Assembly (NCBI GenBank): GCA_963920765.1
Contig: OY987250.1
Span: 11,462,409 to 11,526,408 of the forward strand
Direction: 5' to 3'
Source of the DNA: Ulota crispa
Taxonomy: Eukaryota > Streptophyta > Bryopsida > Orthotrichales > Orthotrichaceae
Length of the DNA stretch: 64,000 nt
Shown here: positions 49,918 through 62,615 of the stretch, one piece after another
Position numbering within the stretch: position 1 is the stretch's first letter
Layout: every line of letters begins with the position of its first letter
Notes under the pieces: model-generated
Told to the model about the DNA's origin: nothing
The model's database searches: none
Seen by the model: only the letters and a program-made list of their open reading frames with translations
Position numbers and translations under genes: made by a program

Positions 49918-50130
49918 CCAATTACTCTTACCCCCACTACATACCAATTGAGTTCACCCACACTATTTGCCAATTACACTTACCCCCACTACATACCAAT
50001 TGAGTTCACCCACACTATTTGCCAATTACCCTTTCCCCACTACATACCAATTGAGTTCACCCACACTATTTGCCAATTAGTCTTGCCCTCACTATATGTT
50101 AATTGCAGTAACCCCCACTATATGCCAATT
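49918..50130. repeat. 52-bp tandem repeat, three units plus a degenerate fourth
   Basis: Units begin CCAATTA at 49918, 49970, 50022 and 50073. The first three are nearly identical and the last is diverged. Each carries a second CCAATT inside it, giving a regular array of CCAAT-like motifs about 500 bp upstream of the next gene's first identified exon. Confidence 0.85.
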
Positions 50131-50639
50131 ACTGTGACCAGCTTCATATGGCATGCTCATCTCCGCCTTGTTTGCAAGGAATCCGTCAAGCATGTCGTCG
50201 CCGGAAGCTCTTCTTTCTCAAAATGAAAAGGCGAGGATTGCAATGGCCTGCACTCCCGGCAAGATCTCCACACACTAACTCCTTCATTCATCAAAAGTAG
50301 GCCCTCTGATCCTCCACTTCACAAACTTTGGTTGCAATTTTGCTCATAAATTCCATGAAACATGCTACCCAGACAGACACCGCTACAATCTTGAAACAAA
50401 AGAGCTCCTGTAATGATCTGCACTTGGATCCCGACATGGATTTTGTAATGCAGGTCACAAAGGTTACGATTTCAGGAGTTTGCAGAGATTTCACCGACAC
50501 ATTCATCGACTTTTCAGGTGCATCTCGATTTTCACCTTTTTTGGTTGACATTGTAGAATTAGGGTTTCGGACGGAGCTTGCATTGCTATTACGAGGAGTA
50601 CGATATTGATTTTTTTTGCATTTTGGAAATGTTTGGCAG

Positions 50640-53600
50640 AGACAATGCGTGCGCTTCTACGACCAGAATTTGCGGACAGAGTTTTTGCGGCAGAAATCGC
50701 AACAAAACACTGTGCCTCCGCTGCTGCCCTTTGCTGCTAAACCCTATGCCGAAGAAGCTCGAAAAGGTGCGCTGAAATGGTACAGCGACTCAAAAAAGAG
50801 AAATGGAAGCAAAGGTGCGAGTGTTAGTTTCTTCAACAGATATCTTAAGAGTTTGACGAAGTTTGTAGGCGGAGTGCTGGCAATCTCTGGCGTGACTGTG
50901 GCTGGTTTTCCTTGGATTCTTACACATGGTCTTGACTCTGTCGTCTATCTGATCAACTTGAAAATTCCTGGTAAGCTTTTTAAATGACATAACATTCTCC
51001 ATCAGTTCTTCTTCTGATGTGTGCTTTTTGAATTCAAATCTAAAATGTTTCAACAATGATAGTTGCTGTGGTGCTTAATCCAGGACTTTAATGAATGCAG
51101 CGTTCTCAGGAGTTTTAGGTGCCATTTTGATTATGTTGTTCTTATCAGCTCTTATGTGCATATATATTCTTTTACTCAATAGATATTATAGAGTTGTTTG
51201 AAGAAAGGGTTGATCTTACGTGTGCAATGATTTGTAATACGCAGGCACGTTATCAGTGGAATCCGTGTCTCTTGGTTGGAGAGAGCCAGTTCATGTAGAA
51301 GGCTTGAATCTGAAAGGGGCTGATTCAAGTCTTGTTTTGTCAATACCTGAATACAAGACAAGTGCTCATTTGTGGAGCCTCGTTGCCGGCAGGTCAGGGT
51401 TAGGTATAAGTTGTAACTACCATATTCATAAAGAAGCTTTCTAACCTGTGCATTATGAAGTGTAGGATACTATTTGCGTCACCAGAAGCATTTTAACATA
51501 CTCCCTTTGTCCCTCTAAAACGTCCAAATCAGATACATTTCTTGTGCCACTAAAAAGCTCCCTTTTGCTGGTTTCAAATGCTGAGAAAGCGTTTGCCATG
51601 TTCAATGATCTCATGGGGGCAAGTTAAGCAATTAGAGAGCATTCCTCTCCTAGCAAGCTTGGCCTTGCCCATATGAGGTACCATTGTTGCTACTAATCCT
51701 TAAATCATCAATAATGAGGAGTTGGCAACATGCACAAATATGGTACTTTTTGCATGGAATTTGGGTACCCAAACAGCGACATCAAAGCTAGAGATTTTGC
51801 ATACATTTGGTAGATGGTATATTGATTCTAGAATGCATGTGTCACTAGCACAAAGACTAAAAACACAGCTAATCCTTTGCAATGAAGCTTTTTGGACGCT
51901 TTTAGAGGGACAGAGGGAGTATATAGAAGTCTAATGTTGGGAGATTTGGTGAGTGAAGAGACCATTTTTGGTACAAGAGCAGAATCTGTGGCGATCGAGT
52001 TTTTTAATGGGGTCAGTAGGGGAGGATGTGATCAGGTTTTTCTAACGGTTTTAGTATTTTGTACCTTATATTTTTGGCCTCAGGTGATGCAGTGGTGGTG
52101 CAACCTACAGTGGATTGGCGAAAAGATCCCAACACAGGTCATCTATATTTCGACCTTGCTCTTACCTCCGTTGCAAAACTCAACGTCATCAATCCTTACG
52201 CGAAGAAAAACTTCAAAGTCGTCCCTTCCGAGGTGGTACCATGGAATGCAAAGGTGCAAGCTCCGGGAGGAAACCTTGAGGCGGTCAGTGGCAAGATTAT
52301 CTTACCTGGAGATGTGGCTGCAGTGCTTGGATGTCACCTCTTTTTTGACATCTCATTTGGGAGTTCGGGTGTTGCTCCGTGGAAGGGACAAGGGCGTCGC
52401 TTTGGGCACACACCTGTTCGTTGTTCCTTGTGGTCGAATTGTGCACACTTGGAAGCACTTGCGTACTTCAATTTCAGAAAGAAAAGGATGGAGCTTCTGC
52501 AACCCATAACTGCAGAGGTCAGTGCAATTTCCAACACTTGCTCAATATTTTTATTCTTATAGAAAATACCCAATAAGTTTTTGCTGCTGTTTCACTTGGT
52601 TGAGTGTACCGTATTTTGTTGAGAATTCAATGAAATACTTCAGATTTCAGACTCACAGTTGCTTTATTGATAACAATTACAGATGGATTTGTCACCAGCT
52701 CTGGCAAAGTTCTACTTGGCCCAGATTAACCCAATATTAGGCCAGATTGTTGGGCCTTCCATTGGTCGAGAGGATCTGCCTGATGTAATTATGCATGTGA
52801 CGCCAGCTGAGATGGTGTGGCCTGCCAATGAGTTTTTCATTCGTATTGAGCCTATGAAAGTGGTATGGCATCCCTTTCTAGAGCCATGTTGAGAGTCTCT
52901 TGATGTTGATAGCTCATTTTTTATTCCTTAGGGCGTGAACCAGAAGTAAATAGTCCGTTTTGAAAGTTATTGGTTACTTCAAAAGTACAGTAAAATTTTA
53001 CTGCTCAAACCTGTCCTACACGGTTTTCTTTTTTTCTATTGGTGGATTTTGCTGCCTTTCTTGCAGCATTCCAAATGGTCATCATGTAGGCACTTAGGAA
53101 TTGAACTTTGTATCCTTGAGATTTTTGTGGAAACTGACATGTTTGTCTGCTGAGTGCAGGTGTTGGCAAAAGGACCACTCTTGCATGATTTGTTGTCGTT
53201 GGTGTCTCGAGGGGATTTGGAGAAGGGAAATCGACAAATTACGATGCAAACTTCCGCTGTTGAGGCGAACATCCACGTGGCAGGTTCCCTAACATGCTCC
53301 CGAGTGGATCTCTTGATAGCTGGTATGCGCTTAATATTCTGAGGCATCGCCCTTTGTTTTTTTTTTCCTTGTACTTGGTGGCATTCACTATTTCAAGTTA
53401 GATCACGAGAGTTGATAACAAGAATTTTCTGTGAAATTAGTTCCCTTCAGAAACATTTAGGTAACATGGGGAAAGTTTCCTCATGGTGAGACCGATCAGA
53501 AAGTGGGCTGCTTATGACTCATGTGGAGGCTTTATATGATCAGAATGGCAAAAAAAGAATCTTCTTTATGCTGTCTAACAGGTCCTGACACAGTCTAGGT

Positions 53601-54835
53601 TTTTTAAGACCTTTTTTTATCACTATACTGTTACAATATTCATATTAGGAAGTGTTTGTTTTGATTAGCTGAAAATCGCAGTTTGGTATTTTTGACATGT
53701 CAGGGAAGCTTGCAAGAGTTTCTGGATGATAAACTGGTGCTTACATTATGCTTGGTTCATGTAGATAAGGTTCACGTGGCGACTTGGGGACTTATGGACC
53801 ATGTACACGAGACCATGAAAATGACCCTCGCAATCCCTGGGAAATCTTTAAGGGACCTTCTGGGGCTCACTAGGATTTCGCCTGATTACCATTTACAGGT
53901 ATCTTTCTTCCTAGTTTTGAAGTTTGTGCATCATTGTTGCAGTTATTTCTTGTTTTTAACCCCTAAATGCCCAAGACCTTTCTGAACTTCTTGGCATTTT
54001 CAAGAAAGTGAAACAATCAACCAACCTTTTCATAAATCTCATCAAGTTTTTGTAAATTGTAGCCGTACAAATTTAAACTTGACATGTTAAAGATTACATG
54101 GAAAAAGAAAACACAACAATATCACTTATAGTTTGAAAGATTATAACGTTTGAACATGAGGGTGTTAAAACTGCAAAAGTGACTTGAAGTCTTCTAATCC
54201 TCATTTCACATGTCAAATCTAAAAAGTTGGTCGTCAAAAAAATATGAAGTTTAAGATCATTACATGTTTAACCTCAACCAATTTACAGCTTTCAAAATCT
54301 ACTCTTGTATTTTTTTTAAAAATAGATTTCTAATGCGGATTTTTCTCCAAGCTCTAGTGTGTTTGAGGCTGATTTTCAAGATCTTCCAACACTAGAAAAC
54401 TCATTTCCGTCGGTTTTCGGTCATCTATCGATAATATGTTAAACTTTTAACTTTTGCATGCTGTAGTCAAAGAGGGCATACTTTGAGTTACTGGAACTCG
54501 TTTGCTATCGCCAATAAGAATCGGTAGAAATTTGGTCAGTCTAATACCGAGAATTATATCTAGTGCTTTAAGTGTCTCTTCTTAGGTGTAGTTTACCTTA
54601 ATCCAGAATTATCTAACACAACAGGTTGGATGTCTATGGATGCTCACAGATCCCAATCAATGGATCGTTTGACCGGCCTCAAGTGGACTGGATGGCCGCT
54701 GGTCGAGGGATTACACAGCTCACCGTGCAGGAAAGGTTGGGCGGTAACTTGCTTTCAGCATTTCTTGAGCAGTTTGACACCACAGATCCTGTGGTGCCCA
54801 AACCAATTGGCGTCTTTCCATGGGTCAGAGAGTAA
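50640..54835 (+). CDS. Conserved AsmA/TamB-like membrane-anchored protein (5' end unresolved)
   Basis: Exons 50640-50970, 51245-51403, 52084-52517, 52683-52862, 53160-53322, 53717-53898 and 54650-54835 join in phase to 544 residues ending in TAA. After a basic start comes one hydrophobic helix (FVGGVLAISGVTVAGFPWIL). Then follows a beta-rich region whose opening (VESVSLGWREPVHVEGLNL ... YKTSAHLWSLVAG) has the pattern of AsmA/TamB/intermembrane lipid-transfer proteins. The C-terminal part (HVATWGLMD, MTLAIPGKSL, then RPQVDWMAAGRGITQL) is coding by its clean phase, but I cannot name it. No ATG lies in frame in the first exon used, so a further upstream exon is expected (perhaps within 50190-50520). 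Exons 6 and 7 use acceptors CTTGCAAG and GCTCACAG; nearer AG sites would break the frame. Function is inferred from shape only. Confidence 0.65.
51501..51919. mobile_element. Stowaway-like MITE in intron 2 of the AsmA-like gene
   Basis: The left end reads CTCCCTTTGTCCCTCTAAAA and the right end is its close complement (TTTTAGAGGGACAGAGGGAG). A TA lies on each side, as expected for the TA target-site duplication of Tc1/mariner-type Stowaway elements. The element is 419 bp and non-coding. Confidence 0.85.
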
Positions 54836-56005
54836 TGTATGGATTCTGGTTCTGAGAACTGGCTTACTGATATCATCAATTTTCTGTAAATTTGGGATGG
54901 ACCTTGATTTCTGCAAACCGGACTGGTTTAAAATTTTCTACAAAATTTCTCTTCTATGAGACGTAGCATTGAGGGAACTTGACTTCGCAACATTAATGGC
55001 TTGGATGTTGCGGTACTAGTCAGTGAAGTGTACATATGAGGATTTAACGGAGTTGCCTGCACTTCTCAGGGTAAGAGTACCTTTTTAGGCAGATTCTTGT
55101 GCTCTTCTTGGTATTATGAACACCCAGGGTGGGATGTAGTTGATGGTTTCATGGTGTTCTTTTCTTTTATGTTCTCATATTTAGAAGCTGTAATGAAACA
55201 TTGCAAAAGATGCCGACAGTTTCATCATCATTAGTTTGTTTAGTTTGATCATGTCTAACATGTTAGATCTCTGGACTTGGTAGACCATTGATTATATTCG
55301 AGGTATCTTCGGGAAATCCTTGAAGAAAGGCAAGGTGGTTTTACAAGATTTGGTTCTTTTGGACTACTTGGACACGTCGAGTAATTAAGTTCCAAAGCAG
55401 TTTGACAATCGAAACTCGGTGAAGATATAAAAATTATTTTAAGTCCCGCGAGTTGAATAGGAATTGTGTGACAGCTGCTCTCGTCTTGTGACAATACAAG
55501 CCACATATTGACTACCCCTAATTGAATGTAATGAAATAAACGTATTATATGATCATGTTCTCAAAAGTTCTCGAATGTTGCAAATAAGAATTTAAAGCCC
55601 TACAGAACCAAAAGACCCAAGTCGGGTCTCATGGTCTGAGGTTCAAGAACTTGCTTATATCCAAGTATATATACTGCTTTGGCCAAAACAAATGTTCAAC
55701 ACTAATCCTGGTGACAGAAAATTTGGTCCAGTTTGAATTATATTGACACAACAAGGCCAATCACATTGGTCATTCTAAAATTAAAAATCCTTGGTTTTTA
55801 CAAGAGTACCAGCCTTCACAAGATAAAGTTCTCATTGTTTTCAAAAAGAAAAAAAATTAAAGGTTTCCAGAAAAGGTAAATCTATGCTACAAACAATGTG
55901 TTGCGCCTAAAAGACACCTGTAAGTGGAACTCAATATAGCCCTGTCACACGTTGGACAATTGTCACGTCACAAGTTGGAATAATCATGTGATTATTTTAG
56001 AAAAA
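54836..56005. other. Convergent intergenic region between the AsmA-like gene and ALG14
   Basis: It holds the 3' flanks of two genes that face each other. No open frame with recognisable content. Confidence 0.6.
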
Positions 56006-58195
56006 TCACATGACACGGCCGACATAATTGGCTTTAGGATACTTCAATTGCAAGTCTGGCCATTGCACGAAAAATTGATCCGCAAGTTTAAGCTCGTAGA
56101 GCAGTAACCCTGTCAATGAAAGCTTCTTCACCCGGGCAATACTCTCCAAGTACACCACCACCACCCATTTCAATCCCATCACCTGCAACACATCCACTAC
56201 ATTTTCAGAAACATCTCTGAGCACATTGGGGATGCTAGAATAAACTTAAAATTTAGCGCGCTATGACCCAAGAGATGGCAAGACTTTACGTAAAAACTAA
56301 AGGTCGATGAGGTAAAACTCTAAAAAATCCCTATTTTGTAAATCTTGGAAGACCCCTAGATTAGTACCTAAGCAGAATCGTTTCCACCCTAATTGCATAC
56401 CTGCTTGCTCTACTCGGTAGTTTTGTGATTTATAAACAGCCTTTATAATGGACCCTGAAATTGGGAGAAAAGGTTTTCCGTTGCAAGGGTTTAAGTAGCA
56501 GCGAGCCTTGGTAAGAAACCTTATAAACAAGTTTGGTATTTTTCATCTAAAGCACAGAAATGACTGCAACGTTGGTCGGATTGTGTGACAAGAGTATTAC
56601 AATCAATGAACACCAGGGTGAAGAATACATTACAACGTCGTTTTAAAGGAAATATCTACGAGGCCAAGCTTTACTAGGGTTTACAATTTCAACACAACCA
56701 AATGCAAACAGATGGCATTTGATAAACCCCGTTATTAAAGTCCAGATAGAAAGGAGATATTTGATACCTTAAGCAGAAAACCAGCTACACATATTGGTAG
56801 ACATGTACCAGGACCATTGCATAAAATCTGCAACATACAAAAACAACAAACCACAGCCAAGATTATACGCATGAAAGTCGCAAAGTTCCCCTCTGAATGT
56901 ACCTCAAGTATTTTTTATTAGATATCATATGAAAGTCGGATTCAACCAATATGCCTAAGAATAATGTGCAACACCATACTACATTTGCTAGCTCAAAAGC
57001 TAGGAGCTACCATTAACCTTTTAACGTTCATATCCTAGGATGTACAAATGGCAAAGTTTTTGCCTTTTTAGGGTGGAAAACTTCAAGGTAGAGTCAAGCA
57101 AATTCTAAAATAGTGTTTACAATTCCGATCCTACCAATGCATCCATTGGATTGGTTGTTTTTTAGCATCAAATTTTGAGACTGATCTACAATTACTTTCA
57201 AAGACTTCGTTTGATTTGCCAAGCGGACTTCTTGTGGTTCAGCTCTGTATAACTGTACAGCAACCAAAATGTGGCGTGTGAATCGTTAGACGGTTCATGA
57301 GCTATTAAAGTAACTGATGTTAAGGCTTCCTTCTTCAAAATTCTTCAACTCAAGATTTCAGAAAATGTGAATCGAAGCATCTTGGACAATATTGGGATAT
57401 AAGACTGGTTCAAATAGCTTTAAATTTAATATTACAGCAAAAGAAAGACCACATATAATGGAATTTCAATTGAACTTACGACATCCGGTTGTATGCGCAA
57501 AACTTGAACAACAGCAAAAACAAACGCCCATAAAGTGCTGAACACCGACGTCACGTACAACTGGCCGACTTCACGGCTTCGGTAGATCCGCGAATACTGG
57601 CTGCTTTGAAGCGATCTCTCTGCATCCCTGACATCCTGTTATTCTGCCAGAGCTCAGACTCTTTCAAAACTCCAGCAACGACAAAAGAACAAGCGACAAA
57701 GCTCGAAAGCGAGAATGCGATCCAAGGTGCATCACCAAATCCTAATACCTGGAATCGTGCATCACCAAACCCTAATACCTGGAATTGGGCGTCTTCCAGC
57801 AGCTCTGCTTCGGCTCCTTCTGCTTTGGACAGGCTCATTTTGTCAGTGGCGCCAGCGATGTAGTACCGGGGAGCGTATTGCTGCAAGTTCATGGATCTCA
57901 CCAAGCTCAGCATCTCCGCTGTATGCCCGCCTGAACAGAACAACCAACACACGAGCAATGTAAACCTTTCGTAACTAGAATCAAAATTGACAGAACTTTT
58001 GGTGTGATTACATAACGCACGTATTCAATTACCAGATCCCAGCACGATGAGAGTGCGCTTCGGTCGACTCGGTTGCGGTGACAAGGGCTTCCCGGTATTG
58101 TACAATACCCAAACAATCCGCCCTACCAAAATTGTGAACAACAACGTTGTAATCCAAGACCACACGGAGTCCATCGTGTACGACATTGTGAACAT
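56006..58195 (-). CDS. ALG14: UDP-GlcNAc transferase membrane subunit ALG14
   Basis: ALG14 anchors the catalytic subunit ALG13 to the ER membrane; together they add the second GlcNAc to dolichol-PP-GlcNAc in N-glycan assembly. Exons 58195..58033, 57930..57779, 57617..57480, 56827..56768 and 56182..56006 join in phase to 229 residues. Landmarks: N-terminal membrane helix (ITTLLFTILVGRIVWVLY), LGSGGHTAEML, YIAGATDKMS, YRSREVGQLYVTS, LCNGPGTC, YLESIARVKKLSLTGLLLY, ADQFFVQWPDL and YVGRVM at the end, all in family order. The first of three possible ATGs (58195, 58186, 58174) is used here; any leaves the helix intact. The exon 2 donor is duplicated by a 30-bp repeat (57727-57786). Its promoter region is shared head to head with PBF1 about 1.7 kb away. 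Confidence 0.92.
57727..57786. repeat. 30-bp tandem duplication spanning the ALG14 exon 2 donor
   Basis: Two adjacent 30-bp units (57727-57756 and 57757-57786) each contain CCAG|GTATTAG on the minus strand. The first donor in transcription order is at 57779/57778, the second at 57749/57748. Using the second would add exactly ten codons in frame. Confidence 0.85.
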
Positions 58196-59934
58196 AGGCT
58201 CGTCAATGGAGTGATCGATTCATACGAAAACACTGGATTCCTAGCAATTCCAACTTCGAGCGGCGTAAAATCCAGCTCTGCTGCACGATTGAGGCATCTG
58301 GAAAATGTACTCCAAATGCATAAAAAAAAATGAGAGGATCCGCCCGGGACCACGCCGAGATTTTTTTAGCAATCTTGCTTCTGTATTACGGGAATACTCG
58401 AGACGAAGGAAAACAGAATGGCGCTCTTGGAACTTGGACACGAGGTAAGGTAAGGTAGAAGAACCCAAAAGTGATCAGGGGATTGATAACCGGAGAGAGC
58501 CGGGTATGCATCGCTTGGTGGTTGCTGTCACCTTCTCCCCCAAGCCAAGTTTACAATTTTTGCTGGTCGTTCCGTTGTCTCATGCACCGCAGCTCAGTGT
58601 TGCTCGGACTCTGCTTCCAGTTTCTGCCGGTATGCAATTCACCCTACCTTCACACTTGTTTCATTTCTGTATATTTCTCTTACCCAAATTCTTTCATTTT
58701 TTTTATTACACTCGGTGTACTCCTTTTCTCGTTCCACTCAACAGAAGGTATGAACCGTTGTAATTTATGTAGTCACTGATGTCTATTGCGTCATTGGATC
58801 CCTTTGAAGAGCTACTTGCGAGGTTTTCTTTCGGACTACTGGCTTCCTGTTGGGTGAATTTTCAGAGTGGGACTTTGAGAGATGCGAACGAGAGGTTGGG
58901 GCTCCAATTCAAGTGTATTCTTTGATCACAGCAAACTCTCGTCAAAGGAATTTGCATGTGAACTCCCTGTGTCTTAACAAGGAAATGTGAGATAGGGAAA
59001 AATCACAGAAGAAATAGACAGAAATGTTTAACAACTCACAAAACATCATATTAGATAATTTGGGAAAAACAGTACATTTTGGGACTTTCAGTATTTTTGT
59101 CATTATGTAAAATTTAGCATATTACAAAAAAAACAAGCGTGCACTTTCTTGTGCAATTGTAGTCTCAGTGATTGCCTCCAAAAATTTCAAAAAATTACAA
59201 CTTTAAGCTGTAGCTATGCCTACATTTACTGTATGTAAGATTAAAGTGGAATACAAAATGGTCTCTCCATTTTTCCCAATTTCCCTAATATGGAGTTACA
59301 GGGAAAATGTGAAAAATCCTTGAAATGAGACAGGGAAATTTACAAAAGTTTGCTGTGTGAGCATTGGCATTGTAGACGTGGGAGTTTTATTGAGTAGATT
59401 GGTTATGGTAGGATTCGCTTTGTAATTGGATCTGGTTGATTTGGTGCGTTGTATTTTGGCCTTTGAAGGTGTGGATTGTTGTAGCTTGGACCGTCATTTA
59501 ATTTTGTTGCAATTTTCGATCTCTTTAAGAGCTATTTGGGAGGCTTTGGAAGCTAACTTTTTGAGGTGCTGACTCTCTGTTTGACAGTAGTGGATTATTA
59601 GGGCTGTGCCTTGGGAGGTACGATAGAGTGATTGGCGATTGGCTTTGATAGTATTTTTTGAGCATTTTTTATTGCAGGTTTAGTATGGAATAAACAGATT
59701 TCGTGTCACAATTGGAACTTTTTAAAGTATAATGTTAATTGGTGACCACGTAGTTGGTTGAATCACGAGCGATGCTGCCTCCGGTATCACAATGTCGATT
59801 TTAGCAGGATATTAAGTAAGGTCATCCAAAATTGTCACGATTTTAATACGAACTTCATTCTCTGTCCATTTCAGAATATATATTTGCTCTGTAATTCTTT
59901 TCTCTTAAGAGTTTAGGACCGAGTGCTTGCGTCG
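58196..59934. other. Divergent intergenic region, ALG14 to PBF1
   Basis: It contains both promoters and one family C MITE (59047-59292). Open frames at 58471-58779 are unsupported. Confidence 0.6.
59047..59292. mobile_element. MITE, family C, copy 2
   Basis: A 246-bp element beginning CATATTAGATAATTTGGGAA and ending CCCTAATATGG, homologous along its length to the reverse complement of 24794-25059. It lies in the shared promoter region of ALG14 and PBF1. Confidence 0.75.
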
Positions 59935-62592
59935 ATGGCAATGGTATTTGCTCCTCGCTTAACTGAAGCTGCGCCGACTTTGCATGCGGGTGCTACATGG
60001 AGTCCTTATGATAACAACGGAGGGTACATATCTCTTATCTCATTAATGCATATCATCCGAATTCGTGGACGTATTTTGAATATTTTAACTGCTCTTGTGA
60101 TGTTCCCAAGTCATCTTGGGTTAATCTATTGCATCCCCTACTGCGCATCAATCAAGCATATGAAACGATGTCTTGAAATGTTGGTGGATATGCAGTACGT
60201 GCGTGGCAATAGCTGGAGCAGATTACTGTGTTATTGCTGCTGATACAAGAATGTCCACTGGATTCAGTATTTTAACCCGTGATCATTCGAAAGTCCATCA
60301 GATGTGAGTTCCTGTAGCCTCTTTAATTGCTTCATAAAGTTGATAGTTTTTAGGAGTATCATCTGCTCAAATTTGTTGCTGGACTATTAAGCAGGTTAGG
60401 GTTCAGATTAGGGTTTTCTAAAATGACATCGTTGTTTCTTGGATATCTTAGAACGGAGAAGTGTGTACTGGCCTCGTCAGGATTTCAAGCAGATATTAGA
60501 GCTCTTCAAAAGAATCTAAACGCTCGGCACCAGGTAGACTTTCTAGATACTTCTGTGTTCTTGACATTGGTAAATTGTGTGTCAACAAGAAGCTAAAATA
60601 TGCTTCTTTGATAACAGATTTATCAGCACCAACACAGCAAACAGATGGGCTGCCCAGCAATGGCGCAACTCCTGTCAAACACTCTCTACTACAAGCGATT
60701 CTTCCCATACTACGCATTTAATGTGCTTGGTGGTTTGGACAATGAAGGTATGCAGCTCTGTTCCATCAGAAGCTTTTTTGTAGACTTGGGAGCATCATTA
60801 TGTATGTCTATTTCGTAGATTATTTATGTTTGCGATTGTGGAGTTTCAAGCTTTTATTGTATTCATTTGAACTTCTGGTCAAGCAGGTAAAGGATGTGTA
60901 TACACATATGACGCTGTTGGTTCTTATGAGCGCTCGGGATACAGCTCGCAAGGTTCTGGCATGCAACTCATCATGCCCGTTTTGGACAATCAATTGAAGT
61001 CAGCTAGTCCTCTTGTCTTGCCACCAAAGGTGAGTGTTTTTATTCCGTGACTAATGACCCGGACGCCACCTATCTTTGTCATTCCTAGACCCTTTTAGTT
61101 AGTCTTCCTTCCACGCTGAAGCTTGTATATCCTTTTGCGTTCAGGAATCATCTACGCCCCTCTCGGAAACCGAAGCTGTGGATCTGATTAAAGACACTTT
61201 TGCTTCGGCTGCTGAGCGTGACATTTATACGGTATTTTGAACTCTACTCCATGAATCCTAATTCCTTTGTGAAAGATTTGCAGACTTTTTTTTTTTACGC
61301 CCAAACCTCATTATTGCCACAACCTAAGCGCCCAAGATGCACATGGTAATACGGAGCTTTGTTACATTCAGTGTTGTGCTTACGGACCATCTGTTCAAAA
61401 TTTGAAAGACGAATGATTGGAAGCATACAGAAACTTTATTTTACCAGTCCACATACTAAATCCATGTGGTAGTTTTTAACCCTTGTATGGTATAGATTTC
61501 ACGAAATTTTCCTTGCAATGTTCTATAGGTCATATAGTTCAAGTATATTTCACCTCAATCTTTTAGTTCATCAAATGGTCTTTCCAAAATGACTTCAAAC
61601 AATAGAAAGGAAAATAAGTCTATAGAAATGACCATAGTTAGAACTTTAACATTATAAATTAGGGAAAATTTCATAGATACCCCTGAAGTTTGCAATAATT
61701 TCACAGATACCACTACTTTTTCAGAAATTTCACAGACACCCCTCGACCAAAATTTTCAAACATTTTTTTTTTTGTTGTGCACGCCACTTTTTTTTCTTTC
61801 TTGTGCGCACGCATAACAAGAAAGAAGTAATGTGCACACAAAGGAAGAAGGGAAGTGACATGCACAACAAAAAAACGCTTGAAAATTTTGGTCGAAGGGT
61901 ATCTGTGAAATTTCTGAAAAAGTAGGGGTATCTGTGAAATTATTGCAAACTTCAGGGGTATCCATGGAATTTTGTACATGAAAACCTTTACTTTTCAACA
62001 TATTTCACTTTAAAAGGAAACTTGAGTTATTCGTTCCAAATTCTGTTAATCAATATTGGTAAGTGTAATGATAGATCAAACAATATGGATATGATACAGT
62101 GTCATATCCCAAAAGTTTTTTTTGGAAAGCCATCATTCAGTTATTCTTCTAGATTGCACTTTGCAATACTTCTTTCAAAATCTAGGGTACCTTTAGTCGT
62201 TAAAATGGCCGCCCTTAAAGATCAAAGAAGCCCTTAGAAATCGCTAGAGCGCAAGAGGTGGTATAGAATGCTTTTCACACTTGTCGAATTCCTTGTTGTC
62301 ACAGTTTCTTGTAGCATACTTGAATATGAGGTTGAGAGTGCAGAGGGAGTTTTGACCTGTTCCGTAGGAGAAAGGACAAATGGTGTGATATTAGAGAAGG
62401 TGATGATGAAGTGGTCTGGATTTGGTCAGAGAACAGAGGATGTGATAATATGGAAGATAATATCTTAGAATTCTGGGTGTACTTGTATTAACGCTACTTC
62501 AACGGATCTTATGGCAGGGCGACGCTGTGGAGATCGTGATAGTCAACCAGAGCGGGATTAGAAGGGAGTCAATGCCTCTCAAACGGGACTAG
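59935..62592 (+). CDS. PBF1: 20S proteasome subunit beta type-1 (beta6), PBF1
   Basis: A non-catalytic beta-ring subunit of the 20S core proteasome. Seven exons (59935-60023, 60196-60303, 60452-60533, 60618-60747, 60887-61029, 61145-61231, 62518-62592) join in phase to 237 residues. The match to plant PBF1 is continuous: [113 protein letters not shown] and [15 protein letters not shown], ending LKRD. The N-terminal extension before WSPY is about 14 residues longer than the plant form I know; a second ATG at 59941 is possible. Intron 6 is 1,286 bp, far longer than the others, because it holds a family A MITE; a family B MITE starts 24 bp after the stop codon. Confidence 0.95.
61662..61974. mobile_element. 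Foldback MITE, family A, copy 3, in PBF1 intron 6
   Basis: A 313-bp inverted-repeat element beginning GGGAAAATTTCATAGATACC. The right terminus is more worn than in the other two copies (GGAATTTTGTAC in place of the TTTTCCC end). It interrupts the long last intron of the proteasome gene. Confidence 0.87.
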
Positions 62593-62615
62593 GTTTGATA
62601 CAAACTCAAAGCTCC

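Noticed and set aside
53704..53716. Apparent one-base frameshift in the AsmA-like gene at exon 6
   Set aside because: It arises only if the AG at 53703 is used as acceptor; the AG at 53716 restores phase without any indel.
54625..54649. Second apparent frame break at exon 7 of the AsmA-like gene
   Set aside because: Resolved by using the acceptor GCTCACAG at 54649 in place of ACAACAG at 54624.
57606..57963. Plus-strand open frames of 82-85 residues
   Set aside because: Antisense shadows of ALG14 exons 2 and 3.
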